DNA from: Erythrobacter sp.
GTDB lineage: Bacteria; Pseudomonadota; Alphaproteobacteria; Sphingomonadales; Sphingomonadaceae
Reading direction: 5' to 3'
Assembly: GCA_024642565.1 (NCBI GenBank)
Contig: JAHEAV010000002.1
Location: forward strand, 103,576 to 167,575
Length of the DNA: 64,000 nt
Below, piece by piece: positions 43,043-55,173 of the stretch. Made by a program: the position numbers and the translations under genes. How positions within the stretch are numbered: the first letter of the stretch is position 1; each line of letters opens with the position of its first letter. The notes beneath the pieces are model-generated. The model searched no databases and was not told the DNA's origin. It was given only the letters and a program-made list of their open reading frames with translations.

Positions 43043-44571
43043 AGCCCGATCTTGCGCGCAAGATCACGGGCTGCCTGATCGGGAGAGCGCTTGTCATCCA
43101 GCCGGTCGACTTCGTAATTGGCTTCGCGCATGTCTTCGACGGTGATTGCACCCACCAGCGGCCGCAGTGCCGCCAGCAAGCCAGAATCCCCCGCCTTTTT
43201 TGGCGTGATCAGGATCAGTGCGTCATAGGACGGAAAGGCGCCGCGTGTGTCCTCCAGAACTGTCAGCCGGTCGGCTGCCACACGCCCATCCGAAGTGTAG
43301 GCGGTAATCACATCGGCCTCTCCGCCGATCAGCGCATCATAAAGGAAAGTCGTGGTGAAGTTTCGCTGGCGCGCGAACTTCAGTCCATAGGCATCGCGTA
43401 CCGCAAACCATTCGGGCCGCTGGAAAAATTCGACATCCCCGCCAATGGTCAGGCCGGGTGCGGCACGGGCAAGGTCATCGATAGTGGCGATACCCAGTTG
43501 GCGGGCGCGATCACCGCGCATCGCGAAGGCATAGGCATTTTCAAACCCCAGCCTTCCCAGGATGCGCGTGCCGCTGGTCTGCTGTTCCCATTTTTCGATA
43601 GTGTCATAAATCGCCTGCCGCCCCGGATTGTCGGACCGTTTCAACTGGTTGGTCCAGAGCGTGCCGGTGTAATCAATGGCGATGTCGATCGCCCCGCTGG
43701 TAAGGGCTTCATGCACCACGGCTGACCCCAGCCCGTCGCGATATTCCACTGCATAGCCGGCATTTTCCAACCGGTGCCCGATCAGCCGGGCAAGGATATA
43801 TTGTTCGGAAAAGCTTTTGGCCCCGATTATGACCGAACGATCATCATGCGGCCGCAGGGTGGTTGCCGCGCCCGCAATGCCCGCCAGTGCCAGCGCAATC
43901 CCGCCCCATACCATCCAGCGATTGCGCCGGGAAAAACCGGCTTCGACCATGCCCAGCAGCGCATCGGTAACCAGAGCCAGCCCGGCTGAGGCGATGCAGC
44001 CGGCCAGCACCAGCGCCCAGTTCTGCGTCTGAAGACCCGCGAAGATCGGATCACCAAGGCTCGGCTGGCCGATGGTGGTGGATAATGTCGCCGCGCCGAT
44101 GGTCCATACGGCGGCTGTACGGATTCCCGCCATGATATAGGGGGCAGCCAGCGGCGCTTCGACAAGGCGCAGTTTCTGCCATTTGGTCATGCCCACGCCG
44201 TCTGCCGCCTCGATCACGGCGTCATCCATATTGTCCCGCGCGGTGACGGTGTTGCGCAGAATTGGCAGCAAGGCATAAAGCGTGAGGGCAAGCAGCGCGG
44301 GCAGAAAGCCGAGGGTTGGCAAACCGTCCCCGAACACGGTGCGCAAGCTCAGGAGTATGGGAAAGAACAGCGCCAGAAGAGCCAGCGCGGGAATGGTCTG
44401 GACCAGACTGGCAAAGCCCAAGGACAACCGCGCCACGGGTAAGGAACGGTTGGCCCACACCGCCAGCGGCAAGGCGATCAGGATACCCAGCCCCAGAGCC
44501 GCCGCTGCCAAAAGCACATGAGCAGCGAGTTTGTCCCCCATTTGCCAGAGGAAGGCGAAGATTTCATTCAT
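43039..44571 (-). CDS. Fused ABC permease / substrate-binding protein (glycine-betaine/osmoprotectant type)
   Basis: A 510-residue fusion. The first about 200 residues are an OpuCB/ProW-like permease with six membrane segments and the coupling loop EAADGVGMTKWQKLRLVEAPLA. A further membrane anchor (about 222-238) leads to an OpuCC-like binding protein (about 247-510) with IIGAKSFSEQYILARLIGH, IDIAIDYTGTLW and GGEADVITAYTSDG. The architecture is that of OpuF- and EgtU-type fusions, so the ligand may be a betaine, choline, carnitine or ergothioneine-like trimethylammonium compound. The ATPase gene lies 10 bases upstream. Confidence 0.9.
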   Translation of the reverse strand: MNEIFAFLWQMGDKLAAHVLLAAAALGLGILIALPLAVWANRSLPVARLSLGFASLVQTIPALALLALFFPILLSLRTVFGDGLPTLGFLPALLALTLYALLPILRNTVTARDNMDDAVIEAADGVGMTKWQKLRLVEAPLAAPYIMAGIRTAAVWTIGAATLSTTIGQPSLGDPIFAGLQTQNWALVLAGCIASAGLALVTDALLGMVEAGFSRRNRWMVWGGIALALAGIAGAATTLRPHDDRSVIIGAKSFSEQYILARLIGHRLENAGYAVEYRDGLGSAVVHEALTSGAIDIAIDYTGTLWTNQLKRSDNPGRQAIYDTIEKWEQQTSGTRILGRLGFENAYAFAMRGDRARQLGIATIDDLARAAPGLTIGGDVEFFQRPEWFAVRDAYGLKFARQRNFTTTFLYDALIGGEADVITAYTSDGRVAADRLTVLEDTRGAFPSYDALILITPKKAGDSGLLAALRPLVGAITVEDMREANYEVDRLDDKRSPDQAARDLARKIGL

Positions 44572-44581
44572 GCGGCTGTCT

Positions 44582-45352
44582 TCATGCCGTGAGCCCGGCC
44601 AATGCGAGTGCGTGTTCGCGCGGCACGGCCACCAGAGCCTGCGCGATTGTGCCGCCTGCGCCGTGCAGCAAACTGTGCGGTGTCTCGTCGGCGACGATCT
44701 GGCCTGCGTCCATCACCAGGACACGGTCAGCCAGCAACAGCGCCTCGGCCATGTCATGGGTAACCATTACACTGGTCAGGCCCAGTTCGTCGTGCAGCTT
44801 ACGCACTCTCTTGCCCAGGCCATCCCGCGTAATCGGGTCGAGGGCGCCAAAGGGTTCGTCCATCAGCAGCACATGCGGATTGCCCGCCAGTGCCCGCGCT
44901 ACGCCGATCCGCTGGCGCTGGCCGCCGGACAATTCATGCGGCATGCGCGCGCTATATTCCGGTTCCAATTCGACCAGCTGGAGCAGTTCGGCAATCCTCT
45001 GTGCCTTGGCGCGTTCCCCCGCAAGGCGGGGCCCAATGCCGATATTTTCTGCGACACTCATGTGCGGGAACAGGCCAACGCCTTGGAACACATAGCCGAT
45101 CCTGCGGCGCAGCCGGGACACTTCCGCATCGCGGACATCGCCCCCTTCCAGCAAAACCCGGCCCTGGTCGGGATCACCCAGCCGATTGACCATTTTGAGC
45201 AGGGTCGATTTGCCCGAACCGGATGCCCCCACCAAGGCCACGAAACTTCCTTCAGCGATGGCGCAACTGACGGCGTCCACCGCGATCACACCGGCAAAAC
45301 TCTTGCTGACCGAATCGAATTGCACCAGCGTGGCTGCTTCAGCGTCCATCAT
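44582..45352 (-). CDS. ABC transporter ATP-binding protein (OpuCA/ProV-like)
   Basis: A 256-residue ATPase with Walker A GASGSGKST (43-51), signature LSGGQRQRIGVARAL, Walker B HVLLMDEPF and the switch MVTHDMAEALL. It energises the fused permease/binding protein encoded directly downstream, making a two-gene importer. The C-terminal CBS pair found in many OpuCA proteins, which senses ionic strength, is absent, so osmotic gating of the usual kind is unlikely. ATGs at 45352 and 45349 are equally possible starts. Confidence 0.92.
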   Translation of the reverse strand: MMDAEAATLVQFDSVSKSFAGVIAVDAVSCAIAEGSFVALVGASGSGKSTLLKMVNRLGDPDQGRVLLEGGDVRDAEVSRLRRRIGYVFQGVGLFPHMSVAENIGIGPRLAGERAKAQRIAELLQLVELEPEYSARMPHELSGGQRQRIGVARALAGNPHVLLMDEPFGALDPITRDGLGKRVRKLHDELGLTSVMVTHDMAEALLLADRVLVMDAGQIVADETPHSLLHGAGGTIAQALVAVPREHALALAGLTA

Positions 45353-45509
45353 GCGCCCGTCTATGGGTTGTTTCTCGCAAGGTCAAAAAAGCAATCCGGC
45401 AGTAGGAAAGTGCGCTTGGGAACCGGACGGGCAATCTGCGCCTGCCGATAACGCATCCTTTTCCGTCGCATTCCCGTAGCATGATGATAGAATGCGTGTG
45501 GGAGAGGGT

Positions 45510-46145
45510 ATGATCGGACAGGAAAAGGGTTACAGCCAGCGGCCGCCAAGCCCGCTGTCGCGATTGGCCAGGCGGATCCTTCTTTGGCTCTATCGGTGGA
45601 AGGGGTGGACCCTTGACGGGCATCTTCCAGACATTCCGAAATACGTGATTGCCGGTGCACCGCATTCGTCCAATTGGGACTTCGTGTTCTTTGTCGGCGC
45701 TACGGCGGAAGAAGGAATCCAGCCCAATTTCATGGGTAAACATACGCTGTTTAAATGGCCCTTGACCCGCTTTATGCTGGATATGGGCGGGATTCCGATT
45801 GACCGCAGCAAGCGGGCCAATGCCGTTGAACAGGTGGCTGCCGAATTTGCCCGGCGGGACCATCTGGCCCTGGTCATTGCCGCCGAAGGAACCCGTTCCA
45901 ACGACGGTAGCTGGAAGTCTGGCTTCTACCACATCGCCATGGCGGCCGGCGTTCCCATCGTGCCCACCTGGGTTTGCAACGAACGTAGGATCCTGGGTTT
46001 TGGCCCGCCAATTGCCCCGACCGGGGATTATGGTGCGGATCTTTCGAAAATTGCTGCGTTCATGCGTTCCAAACTGCCTGATCTGGAACGCTACAAGGTC
46101 CTGGAGGCGCAGGCCCGACAATTAATGGAGAGCCCGAATGGCTGA
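45510..46145 (+). CDS. 1-acyl-sn-glycerol-3-phosphate acyltransferase family protein
   Basis: A 211-residue acyltransferase. The catalytic HX4D motif is HSSNWD (His52, Asp57), and IAAEGTRSNDG matches the phosphate-binding block III. The family uses acyl-CoA or acyl-ACP to acylate glycerolipids or related alcohols, and it is smaller than canonical PlsC. The start at 45510 has a GGGAGAGG site directly upstream, unlike the ATG at 45492. It overlaps the DUF1295 gene by 8 bases, so the two are probably made together. Confidence 0.87.
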   Translation: MIGQEKGYSQRPPSPLSRLARRILLWLYRWKGWTLDGHLPDIPKYVIAGAPHSSNWDFVFFVGATAEEGIQPNFMGKHTLFKWPLTRFMLDMGGIPIDRSKRANAVEQVAAEFARRDHLALVIAAEGTRSNDGSWKSGFYHIAMAAGVPIVPTWVCNERRILGFGPPIAPTGDYGADLSKIAAFMRSKLPDLERYKVLEAQARQLMESPNG

Positions 46146-46935
46146 TGCACTGCTGGTCAATGCTGCGATCCTGGTGGGAGTGGTCCTGGCCTTGTGGCTG
46201 GTTTCGCTGTGGATCGGCGATGTATCGTTCATCGATGCCTTCTGGGGGATAGGCATGGCCATGCTGGCTCTGACCAGCTGGCGGCATGTGCCGGGCGGGG
46301 CAGCGGGGCCGCTTTCGACCTTGCTGATGGCGATGACGGTTATCTGGGGGGGGCGTCTCGGCATCTATCTCTTCCTGCGCTGGCGCAAGGAAGGGGAAGA
46401 CAAGCGCTATGAACGCATATTGCGCAAGGACCGTGAAAAAGGCCGCTTTGCCATCGCTGCGCTCTACAAGATATGGCTGGGGCAAGCGGTATTGCTGTTT
46501 ATCACCTGCTTGCCGGCGCAATTGGGAATCCTGTCCGGTGGCGAAGCCATTGCAGCCCAGCCGCTTGTCTGGGCGGGTGTAGCCTTGTGGGCCGTGGGCA
46601 TGGTCTTTGAAGGGGTTGGCGATTGGCAGCTGGCCCGCTTCCTTGCCGATCCGGCCAGCAAGGGCAAGGTGATGGACAGCGGCCTGTGGCGTTATACCCG
46701 CCATCCCAATTATTTCGGTGATGCCTGCGTTTGGTGGGGCATTTGGCTGGCGGCTGCTTCAACGGGGCTGGAAATTGCCGCAATCAGCGTGATTGGCCCG
46801 ATTTTCTTGACTTTCACCCTCACCAAATGGTCGGGCGCGCCGCTACTCGAAGGCGGAATGGCGAAGCGCCGCCCTGAATATGCCGATTACGTCGCCCGGA
46901 CTTCGGGCTTTATCCCGATGCCCCCAAAAAAGTAG
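46138..46935 (+). CDS. DUF1295 membrane protein (steroid-5-alpha-reductase / isoprenylcysteine methyltransferase-like fold)
   Basis: A 265-residue polytopic protein with six or seven hydrophobic segments. The DUF1295 hallmarks are the N-terminal VSFIDAFWGIGM, the middle RWRKEGEDKRYERI and the cofactor-binding RYTRHPNYFGD (185-195) followed by a tryptophan-rich helix. Relatives reduce steroids or methylate prenylated cysteines, and the bacterial substrate is unknown. It is coupled to the acyltransferase gene, so a lipid substrate is a reasonable guess. Confidence 0.85.
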   Translation: MADALLVNAAILVGVVLALWLVSLWIGDVSFIDAFWGIGMAMLALTSWRHVPGGAAGPLSTLLMAMTVIWGGRLGIYLFLRWRKEGEDKRYERILRKDREKGRFAIAALYKIWLGQAVLLFITCLPAQLGILSGGEAIAAQPLVWAGVALWAVGMVFEGVGDWQLARFLADPASKGKVMDSGLWRYTRHPNYFGDACVWWGIWLAAASTGLEIAAISVIGPIFLTFTLTKWSGAPLLEGGMAKRRPEYADYVARTSGFIPMPPKK

Positions 46936-47087
46936 CGCCCTTGCGGTCTTGCCACGGCTGCTAACGGGGCCTGCCACAGGGGTCTGTTGGCAGCCAGTTT
47001 CGGTCGGGAATTGCAGGCGCTTCGTCGAAATGCCTTTTGTCACGCCGCCTGCGTACCTAAATAGCCCTGACAAGGCAGGTGAGACCG

Positions 47088-47717
47088 ATGAACGGCAATA
47101 CAAATCTGGAAAGGGAACGCGATCAACTCGTAGCACTTGCGATGCAGGTTATCGAGCGGCGCGGGGCCGAAATCAGCAAGGCCGAACTCGCGAGCGAGGC
47201 GCAGCTTTCGCGCGCCCGGATCGATCAATTCTTTCCCGAAGAGACCGATCTCTTCGATGCGATCGTAGACCAGTGGTTCAGTCCGTTGGTGGTCATCATG
47301 GAAGAAGTTCTGGCCAGCAATCTGCCGCCCAATCGCAAGATGTATGAATTCTTCGCCCGCCGGTTCCTGCAGCAGCGTGACCGGTTCCGCGCCGATCCGG
47401 CCGCGTTCACTCTATATTGCGAGCTGGGCAACCAGCATTGGGAGAGAGTGCGCAGCTATGTCGATCTGGGTGATCATTATTTGAGCGAACTGATCGCCCA
47501 GTCGCAGGCAGACGGATATTTTCCGGGGCTGAAGATTGATGAAGCGCTGTCGCTGATCAACCAGATGGTGGTCAGCTATACCCAACCGATGTTACTGATC
47601 ATCATTGACGAGCGATTGAGTGAAGCCAAGCTGGCGCGGATAATCGACACGGTCTTTGCCGGGCTTTCGGCCACGGATCGTGGTGCCGCAGTCGTTACGG
47701 GTTTGCGGGTGGCTTGA
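47088..47717 (+). CDS. TetR/AcrR family transcriptional regulator
   Basis: A 209-residue regulator. The N-terminal helix-turn-helix (about 10-55) includes ISKAELASEAQLSRARIDQFF, and the rest is an all-helical ligand domain of unknown specificity. The ATG at 47088 is preferred, with AGGT about 9 bases upstream; a GTG at 47079 is also in frame. It is preceded by 150 bases without a gene, enough for its own promoter. The target may be the DUF1295/acyltransferase pair just upstream or genes elsewhere. Confidence 0.87.
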   Translation: MNGNTNLERERDQLVALAMQVIERRGAEISKAELASEAQLSRARIDQFFPEETDLFDAIVDQWFSPLVVIMEEVLASNLPPNRKMYEFFARRFLQQRDRFRADPAAFTLYCELGNQHWERVRSYVDLGDHYLSELIAQSQADGYFPGLKIDEALSLINQMVVSYTQPMLLIIIDERLSEAKLARIIDTVFAGLSATDRGAAVVTGLRVA

Positions 47718-47723
47718 AGCGCC

Positions 47724-49463
47724 TTATTTGATTTCCGTTACCCGCCCCAGAGCGGGCAGAGCACGAACCGGCATTGCACGAATATATTCTTCCATCGCAT
47801 CGAGATCGACCGACCCCGTCACACTATCGGTGCCGTCCAAGAACTTCGTAAAAGTGTCACCCCCGGCAGCGAGGAAGCTGTTCATCGTCACCCGATAAAC
47901 TGTGTCCGTCTCGATCGGCTGGCCATCCAGGCTCGCCGCCACGATCCGGTTGCCCACTGGGCGGCGCAGATCAAAAGACATGGCAAAGCCCTGCGATGCG
48001 GAGAAAGTCTGGAAGAATCCGGCTTCATCGAACTGTTGTTCGAGCAAGGCGAGCAATTGCGACCCGGTAAAACTACGGGTGATCAAAAGGTTGCCGAAGG
48101 GCTGAACGGCATAAATGTCACCATAGGTTACCGTGCCATCGGACGCGGGATTGATGCTGGTGCGGATGCCCGAATTGTTCATGAAGGCGATCTGCGCACC
48201 GGCCGTTCGTGTGCCTGCCAGCTGCGCATCAGCGATCAGATTGCCTAGCTGGGTCTCGTCCGTATCCACAACGGGATCAGCGGCCGGGCCGCTGATCCGG
48301 CCAACCCCGCGCTCTGCCGCGGACTTGGATGCGTCAGTGTAGCGCTGCACATAGGCTTTAACGGCTGGATCCGCCGGAAACTTCTCAAACGCAGGGTTGA
48401 TGGCAAGCAATTTTCCGTCGCTGTCGCGGGCATCGCTCTGCACGATGACATTGTTGGCGCTTTTGACCACCACTCGCCCTGCTGCAGGGTCCACGGTCAG
48501 CGCAATATCGGTCAGGAAGGAACCGCCATAGCCAGCGCTGGTCACCAGAAAGGGGCGGTCCGGATCAATCGCCGCATAATCGCATACATAGGCAATATGG
48601 GTATGGCCTGAAATCACCAGATCGACCCGTGGATCCAGCCGTTTCAGGATCTTGAGAAGCGTGCCGGAAACGCCGCCGCAGCTATGATCATTATAACCCA
48701 CGCCGGTATAAAGACCCTGGTGGATCGACACGACGATCACATCGACGCCCTTGGCTTTCAGTTCCGGTACCAATGCGTTGACCGTATCCGCTTCGTCCCT
48801 GAAGGTCAGGCTGTCGACGCCTGAAGGCGTAACCAGTGTTGGCGTTTCGATTGTCGTGAGACCGATCACGCCGACGGAAATGGCGCTGCGCCCACTGCCG
48901 AAATGCTTGATGCCGTAAGACGGAAACAAAGTCTCGCCATCGGATGTCACAACATTGGCCGCAAGAAATCGGAAATTAGCCCCGGGAAAGGGATTTTCCA
49001 CCTGGCACGGTTCGCGCAAGGTGAATTTCGCGCATCCACCGGACTGCATGCGCAACAATTCGCGCCAGCCGCGGTCGAATTCATGGTTGCCAACTGCGTT
49101 GAAATCCAGCCCCAGGCGGTTCATCACGCCGATCGCCGGTTCGTCCAGAAAGATCGATGACGCAAGTGGGCTTGCGCCGATCAGGTCTCCCGCCGCAATT
49201 ACCATGCTGTCGGTGTCTTGAGTGCGATATTTTGCGACTGCGCTGGCCAAATAGGCTGCGCCTGCAACCGGCACCTGTTGCTTTTGCCCGGCATCGTCAA
49301 CCACCTCGAGCGTGCGGCGGATCGGTTCCAGATTGCCGTGAAAATCGTTGAGGCCGATAATGCGCAAGTGGACAGGTTCGGCCGGGGCCGGGGAAGAAGG
49401 GATGGTCGCGCAAGCCGAAAGGGCAAGTGCGGCGAATAGTGGTACAAAGAATCGGAAGATCAT
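47724..49463 (-). CDS. Lipoprotein 5'-nucleotidase / 2',3'-cyclic phosphodiesterase family
   Basis: A 579-residue bifunctional metallophosphatase. The ATG at 49463 gives a lipoprotein signal (MIFRFFVPLFAALALSAC, lipidated Cys18); the frame is open to 49700, but that part lies over the divergent SDR gene. Dinuclear-metal motifs are LNDFHGNLEP (Asp40, His42), AGDLIGASP, VGNHEFDRG and SGHTHIAY. The C-terminal 5_nucleotid_C domain (about 350-560) carries the FMNNSGIRTSI and SFLAAGGDTFTKFL loops that hold the base. It probably salvages phosphate or nucleosides at the periplasmic face of the outer membrane. Confidence 0.93.
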   Translation of the reverse strand: MIFRFFVPLFAALALSACATIPSSPAPAEPVHLRIIGLNDFHGNLEPIRRTLEVVDDAGQKQQVPVAGAAYLASAVAKYRTQDTDSMVIAAGDLIGASPLASSIFLDEPAIGVMNRLGLDFNAVGNHEFDRGWRELLRMQSGGCAKFTLREPCQVENPFPGANFRFLAANVVTSDGETLFPSYGIKHFGSGRSAISVGVIGLTTIETPTLVTPSGVDSLTFRDEADTVNALVPELKAKGVDVIVVSIHQGLYTGVGYNDHSCGGVSGTLLKILKRLDPRVDLVISGHTHIAYVCDYAAIDPDRPFLVTSAGYGGSFLTDIALTVDPAAGRVVVKSANNVIVQSDARDSDGKLLAINPAFEKFPADPAVKAYVQRYTDASKSAAERGVGRISGPAADPVVDTDETQLGNLIADAQLAGTRTAGAQIAFMNNSGIRTSINPASDGTVTYGDIYAVQPFGNLLITRSFTGSQLLALLEQQFDEAGFFQTFSASQGFAMSFDLRRPVGNRIVAASLDGQPIETDTVYRVTMNSFLAAGGDTFTKFLDGTDSVTGSVDLDAMEEYIRAMPVRALPALGRVTEIK

Positions 49464-49578
49464 GGAGTGCAGCCTTAGCCATGGATGATGACGGCGGGAA
49501 GACGGATCACGCGGCGCATTTCCTTTGCTGGAAAACAGTCTAGTCTGGGCAATCCGTAAGTCAGGAATTGCCGCCACC

Positions 49579-50319
49579 ATGCCCCAACACGCCAAACGCA
49601 CCTGCCTGATCATGGGCGCCGGCATCGGCCTTGGTTCCGGCCTGGCCCATGCCTTTGCCGCTGAAGGCCTGACCGTATGCCTGGCCCGCCGGGAGCGCAA
49701 TCTGGCTGAGGTGGAGGGATTGGCTCAGGACATTCGCAGCGCGGGTGGTGACGCCTACGCTTTCGGCGTCGATGCGCGGGACGAGGCTGAGGTGACCAAA
49801 CTGATCGACTGGATCGAGGCGGATATCGGCCCGCTTGAGGTGGTGGTTTTCAATATCGGGGCCAATGTCCGTTTCCCTGTTGCCGAAACAACTGCGCGGG
49901 TTTTCCGGAAGGTTTGGGAAATGGCTGCATTCGCCGGTTTCCTGACCGGGCGGGAGGCCGCCCGGGTGATGGCGCCGCGCGGGCGCGGAACGATCATCTT
50001 CACCGGCGCAACCGCATCAATCCGCGGCGGCGCGGGATATTCCGCCTTTGCCAGCGCCAAACATGCGTTGCGGGCTCTGGCACAGTCCATGGCACGGGAA
50101 TTGGGTCCGCAAGGCATCCATGTTGCGCATACAATCCTTGATGGGCTGGTGGATGGCAAATTCGCGCGCGAGAACTTCGCGGATGTTGCCGCGCGGGTCG
50201 AACGCGGCGAAGTGTTGAGCCCGGCGGATATTGCAAAGTCCTATGTCAGCCTGTGGCACCAGCCCCGTTCGGCCTGGACCCACGAACTTGACTTGCGGCC
50301 TTGGACGGAGAATTTCTGA
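49579..50319 (+). CDS. SDR-fold oxidoreductase with Phe in place of the catalytic Tyr
   Basis: A 246-residue short-chain dehydrogenase fold. The nucleotide-binding loop is MGAGIGLGSGLA (about 12-23). The usual YxxxK box reads FASAK (Phe157, Lys161), with a nearby Tyr154, and the following HALRALAQSMARELGPQGI helix is standard. Similar sequences I recall share this Phe, so the family may use another acid or act on a different kind of substrate. The start at 49579 fits the fold, while the frame to 49525 does not. The stop is one base from the downstream isomerase ATG, so they are an operon. Confidence 0.86.
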   Translation: MPQHAKRTCLIMGAGIGLGSGLAHAFAAEGLTVCLARRERNLAEVEGLAQDIRSAGGDAYAFGVDARDEAEVTKLIDWIEADIGPLEVVVFNIGANVRFPVAETTARVFRKVWEMAAFAGFLTGREAARVMAPRGRGTIIFTGATASIRGGAGYSAFASAKHALRALAQSMARELGPQGIHVAHTILDGLVDGKFARENFADVAARVERGEVLSPADIAKSYVSLWHQPRSAWTHELDLRPWTENF

Positions 50320-50320
50320 A

Positions 50321-50923
50321 ATGACCAAGACCATAGAAATGCTGTTCGATTTCGTCAGTCCGAATGGCTATCTTGCGTGGTATCCGCTCCACCAGATTGC
50401 CAGGAAGCATGGCGCCACGATCATTGTGACGCCGGTGCTGCTGGGCGGGATGCACAAACTTACCGGCAATGCCCCGCCGATGATCCGGGATGCCCAGATC
50501 AAAGGCAAGTCAGCCTATGAGATGCTGGAAATGAACCGCTTTATTATCCGGCATGGCTTCACGCGTTTTACCATGAACCCTCATTTCCCTTTTTCGACCG
50601 TGATGCTGCAACGCTTGCTGTTGGCGGCTCAGGAACAGGGACGGGATAGCGAATTCATCGAATATGTCCTGCCGCTGGTTTGGGAGCAGGGGTTCGACGG
50701 TGCCAATGTTGAGGCAGTGGCGGCGATGCTTGAGGCTTCGCCTTTTGATGGTCGGGCAATGCTTGAACGGATCGGAACCGATACGATAAAACAGCGGCTG
50801 ATAGACAACACCTCTGCAGCAGTTTCACGCGGGGCGTTCGGGATCCCGACCTTCTTTGTCGGGGAAGAAATGTTCTTCGGCAAGGAACGGCTTGGCCAGA
50901 TCGAGGAACTGCTGGCGGGTTAG
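50321..50923 (+). CDS. 2-hydroxychromene-2-carboxylate isomerase family (DsbA/GST-kappa fold)
   Basis: A 200-residue thioredoxin-fold protein. The N-terminal DFVSPNGYLAW (10-20) holds Ser13, where the glutathione-interacting serine of HCCA isomerases lies, and the C-terminal GAFGIPTFFVGEEMFFGKERL is the cis-Pro and lid region. The founding member isomerises an intermediate of naphthalene breakdown, but most homologues are general GST-kappa-like proteins. No aromatic degradation genes are nearby, so the true substrate is unclear. It is co-transcribed with the Phe-variant SDR. Confidence 0.88.
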   Translation: MTKTIEMLFDFVSPNGYLAWYPLHQIARKHGATIIVTPVLLGGMHKLTGNAPPMIRDAQIKGKSAYEMLEMNRFIIRHGFTRFTMNPHFPFSTVMLQRLLLAAQEQGRDSEFIEYVLPLVWEQGFDGANVEAVAAMLEASPFDGRAMLERIGTDTIKQRLIDNTSAAVSRGAFGIPTFFVGEEMFFGKERLGQIEELLAG

Positions 50924-52102
50924 ATTGCCTGTCCTGCCGCGGATCCGCTGGCCCAGGCCCACTGGAAATTGTAACCGCCCAGCCAGCCGGTTACATCGAC
51001 CGCCTCGCCAATCGCATAAAGGCCTGGCACGCGCACCGCTTCCATCGTTTTTGAGGAAAGTTCGGCGGTGCTGATCCCGCCAATCGTGACCTCCGCCTTG
51101 GCAAAACCTTCCGAACCGTTGGGGCAAAACTTCCAACTCGCCAGCTGCTTTTCAGTGCTCTCGAGCATTTTGTCGGACAGATTCTGTAAATCGCCATCCA
51201 GCGCCAGCCGGTCGGCCAAAACCGCAGCGAGGCGGTCTGGAAGTGCATCCTTCAGCAGCGTCCGGATCGATGCGCGCGGTGCCGTACGTTTGGCAGCGCG
51301 CAGCCAACCCGGTTCACGATCAGGAAGAAAGTTGATCGCCACCACATCACCGGGCCGCCAATAGGACGACACTTGCAGTATCGCGGGGCCAGACAGGCCG
51401 CGATGCGTGAAAAGCGCCGCTTCGTGAAAATGCCCGTCGTTGCAGACTGCGTCCACCGGGGCGGCGACGCCGGACAGTTCGCGGAACAGCACATCCTCCC
51501 CGCCCAATGTCAGCGGCACCAGCGCGGGGCGCGGCTCGACAATTTTCAATCCGAATTGGCGCGCCAGCTCATAGGCAAAGCCGCTTGCCCCCATCTTCGG
51601 GATCGATGGACCACCCGTGGCGATCACAAGGGATTGCGCCCTGAAGCATTTGCCATTGGCGATAATGGTGAAGTTGCCGTCAGCCTGACGGACTTTTTCC
51701 ACTTCCTGATCGCAGAGGATGACGGCCCCGCCTTTTGCGCATTCCTCCAGCAGCATGGAGAGGATTTGCTTTGAAGAACCATCGCAAAACAATTGCCCCA
51801 GGGTTTTTTCATGCCAGGCAATTCCATGTCGCTCGACCAGTGCGATAAAATCCTGCGGCGTATAACGGCTGAGTGCGGACTTGGCGAAGTGCGGATTGGT
51901 GGCGAGATAATTTGCCGGGCCAGCCCCCAGATTGGTGAAATTGCACCGGCCCCCGCCAGAAATCAGGATTTTCTTCCCCGGCGTTTCCGCCTTTTCGAGA
52001 ACCAGCACGCGCCGTCCGCGCTGGCTGGCGACCGCTGCACACATCAGCCCGGCAGCACCGCCGCCGAGGATTATTGCGTCGTAATTATCGGGCCTGGTCG
52101 GA

Positions 52103-52116
<14 letters not shown>
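50920..52116 (-). CDS. FAD-dependent oxidoreductase, BaiN/HI0933 family
   Basis: A 398-residue flavoprotein. The dinucleotide motif is IILGGGAAGLMCAA, then LISGGGRCNFTN (family signature), SLVIATGGPSIPKMGASGF and the C-terminal GLYAIGEAVDVTGWLGGYNFQWAWASG. Members are flavoproteins of uncertain reaction; BaiN relatives act in bile-acid dehydroxylation, but most homologues have no known substrate. Its stop overlaps the convergent isomerase gene by 4 bases, and its start overlaps the small membrane protein by 14. Confidence 0.9.
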
Positions 52117-55133
<3,017 letters not shown>

Positions 55134-55173
55134 TCATGATCAAAACGCCATCTAGCCACATGGGGGGTCGGCA

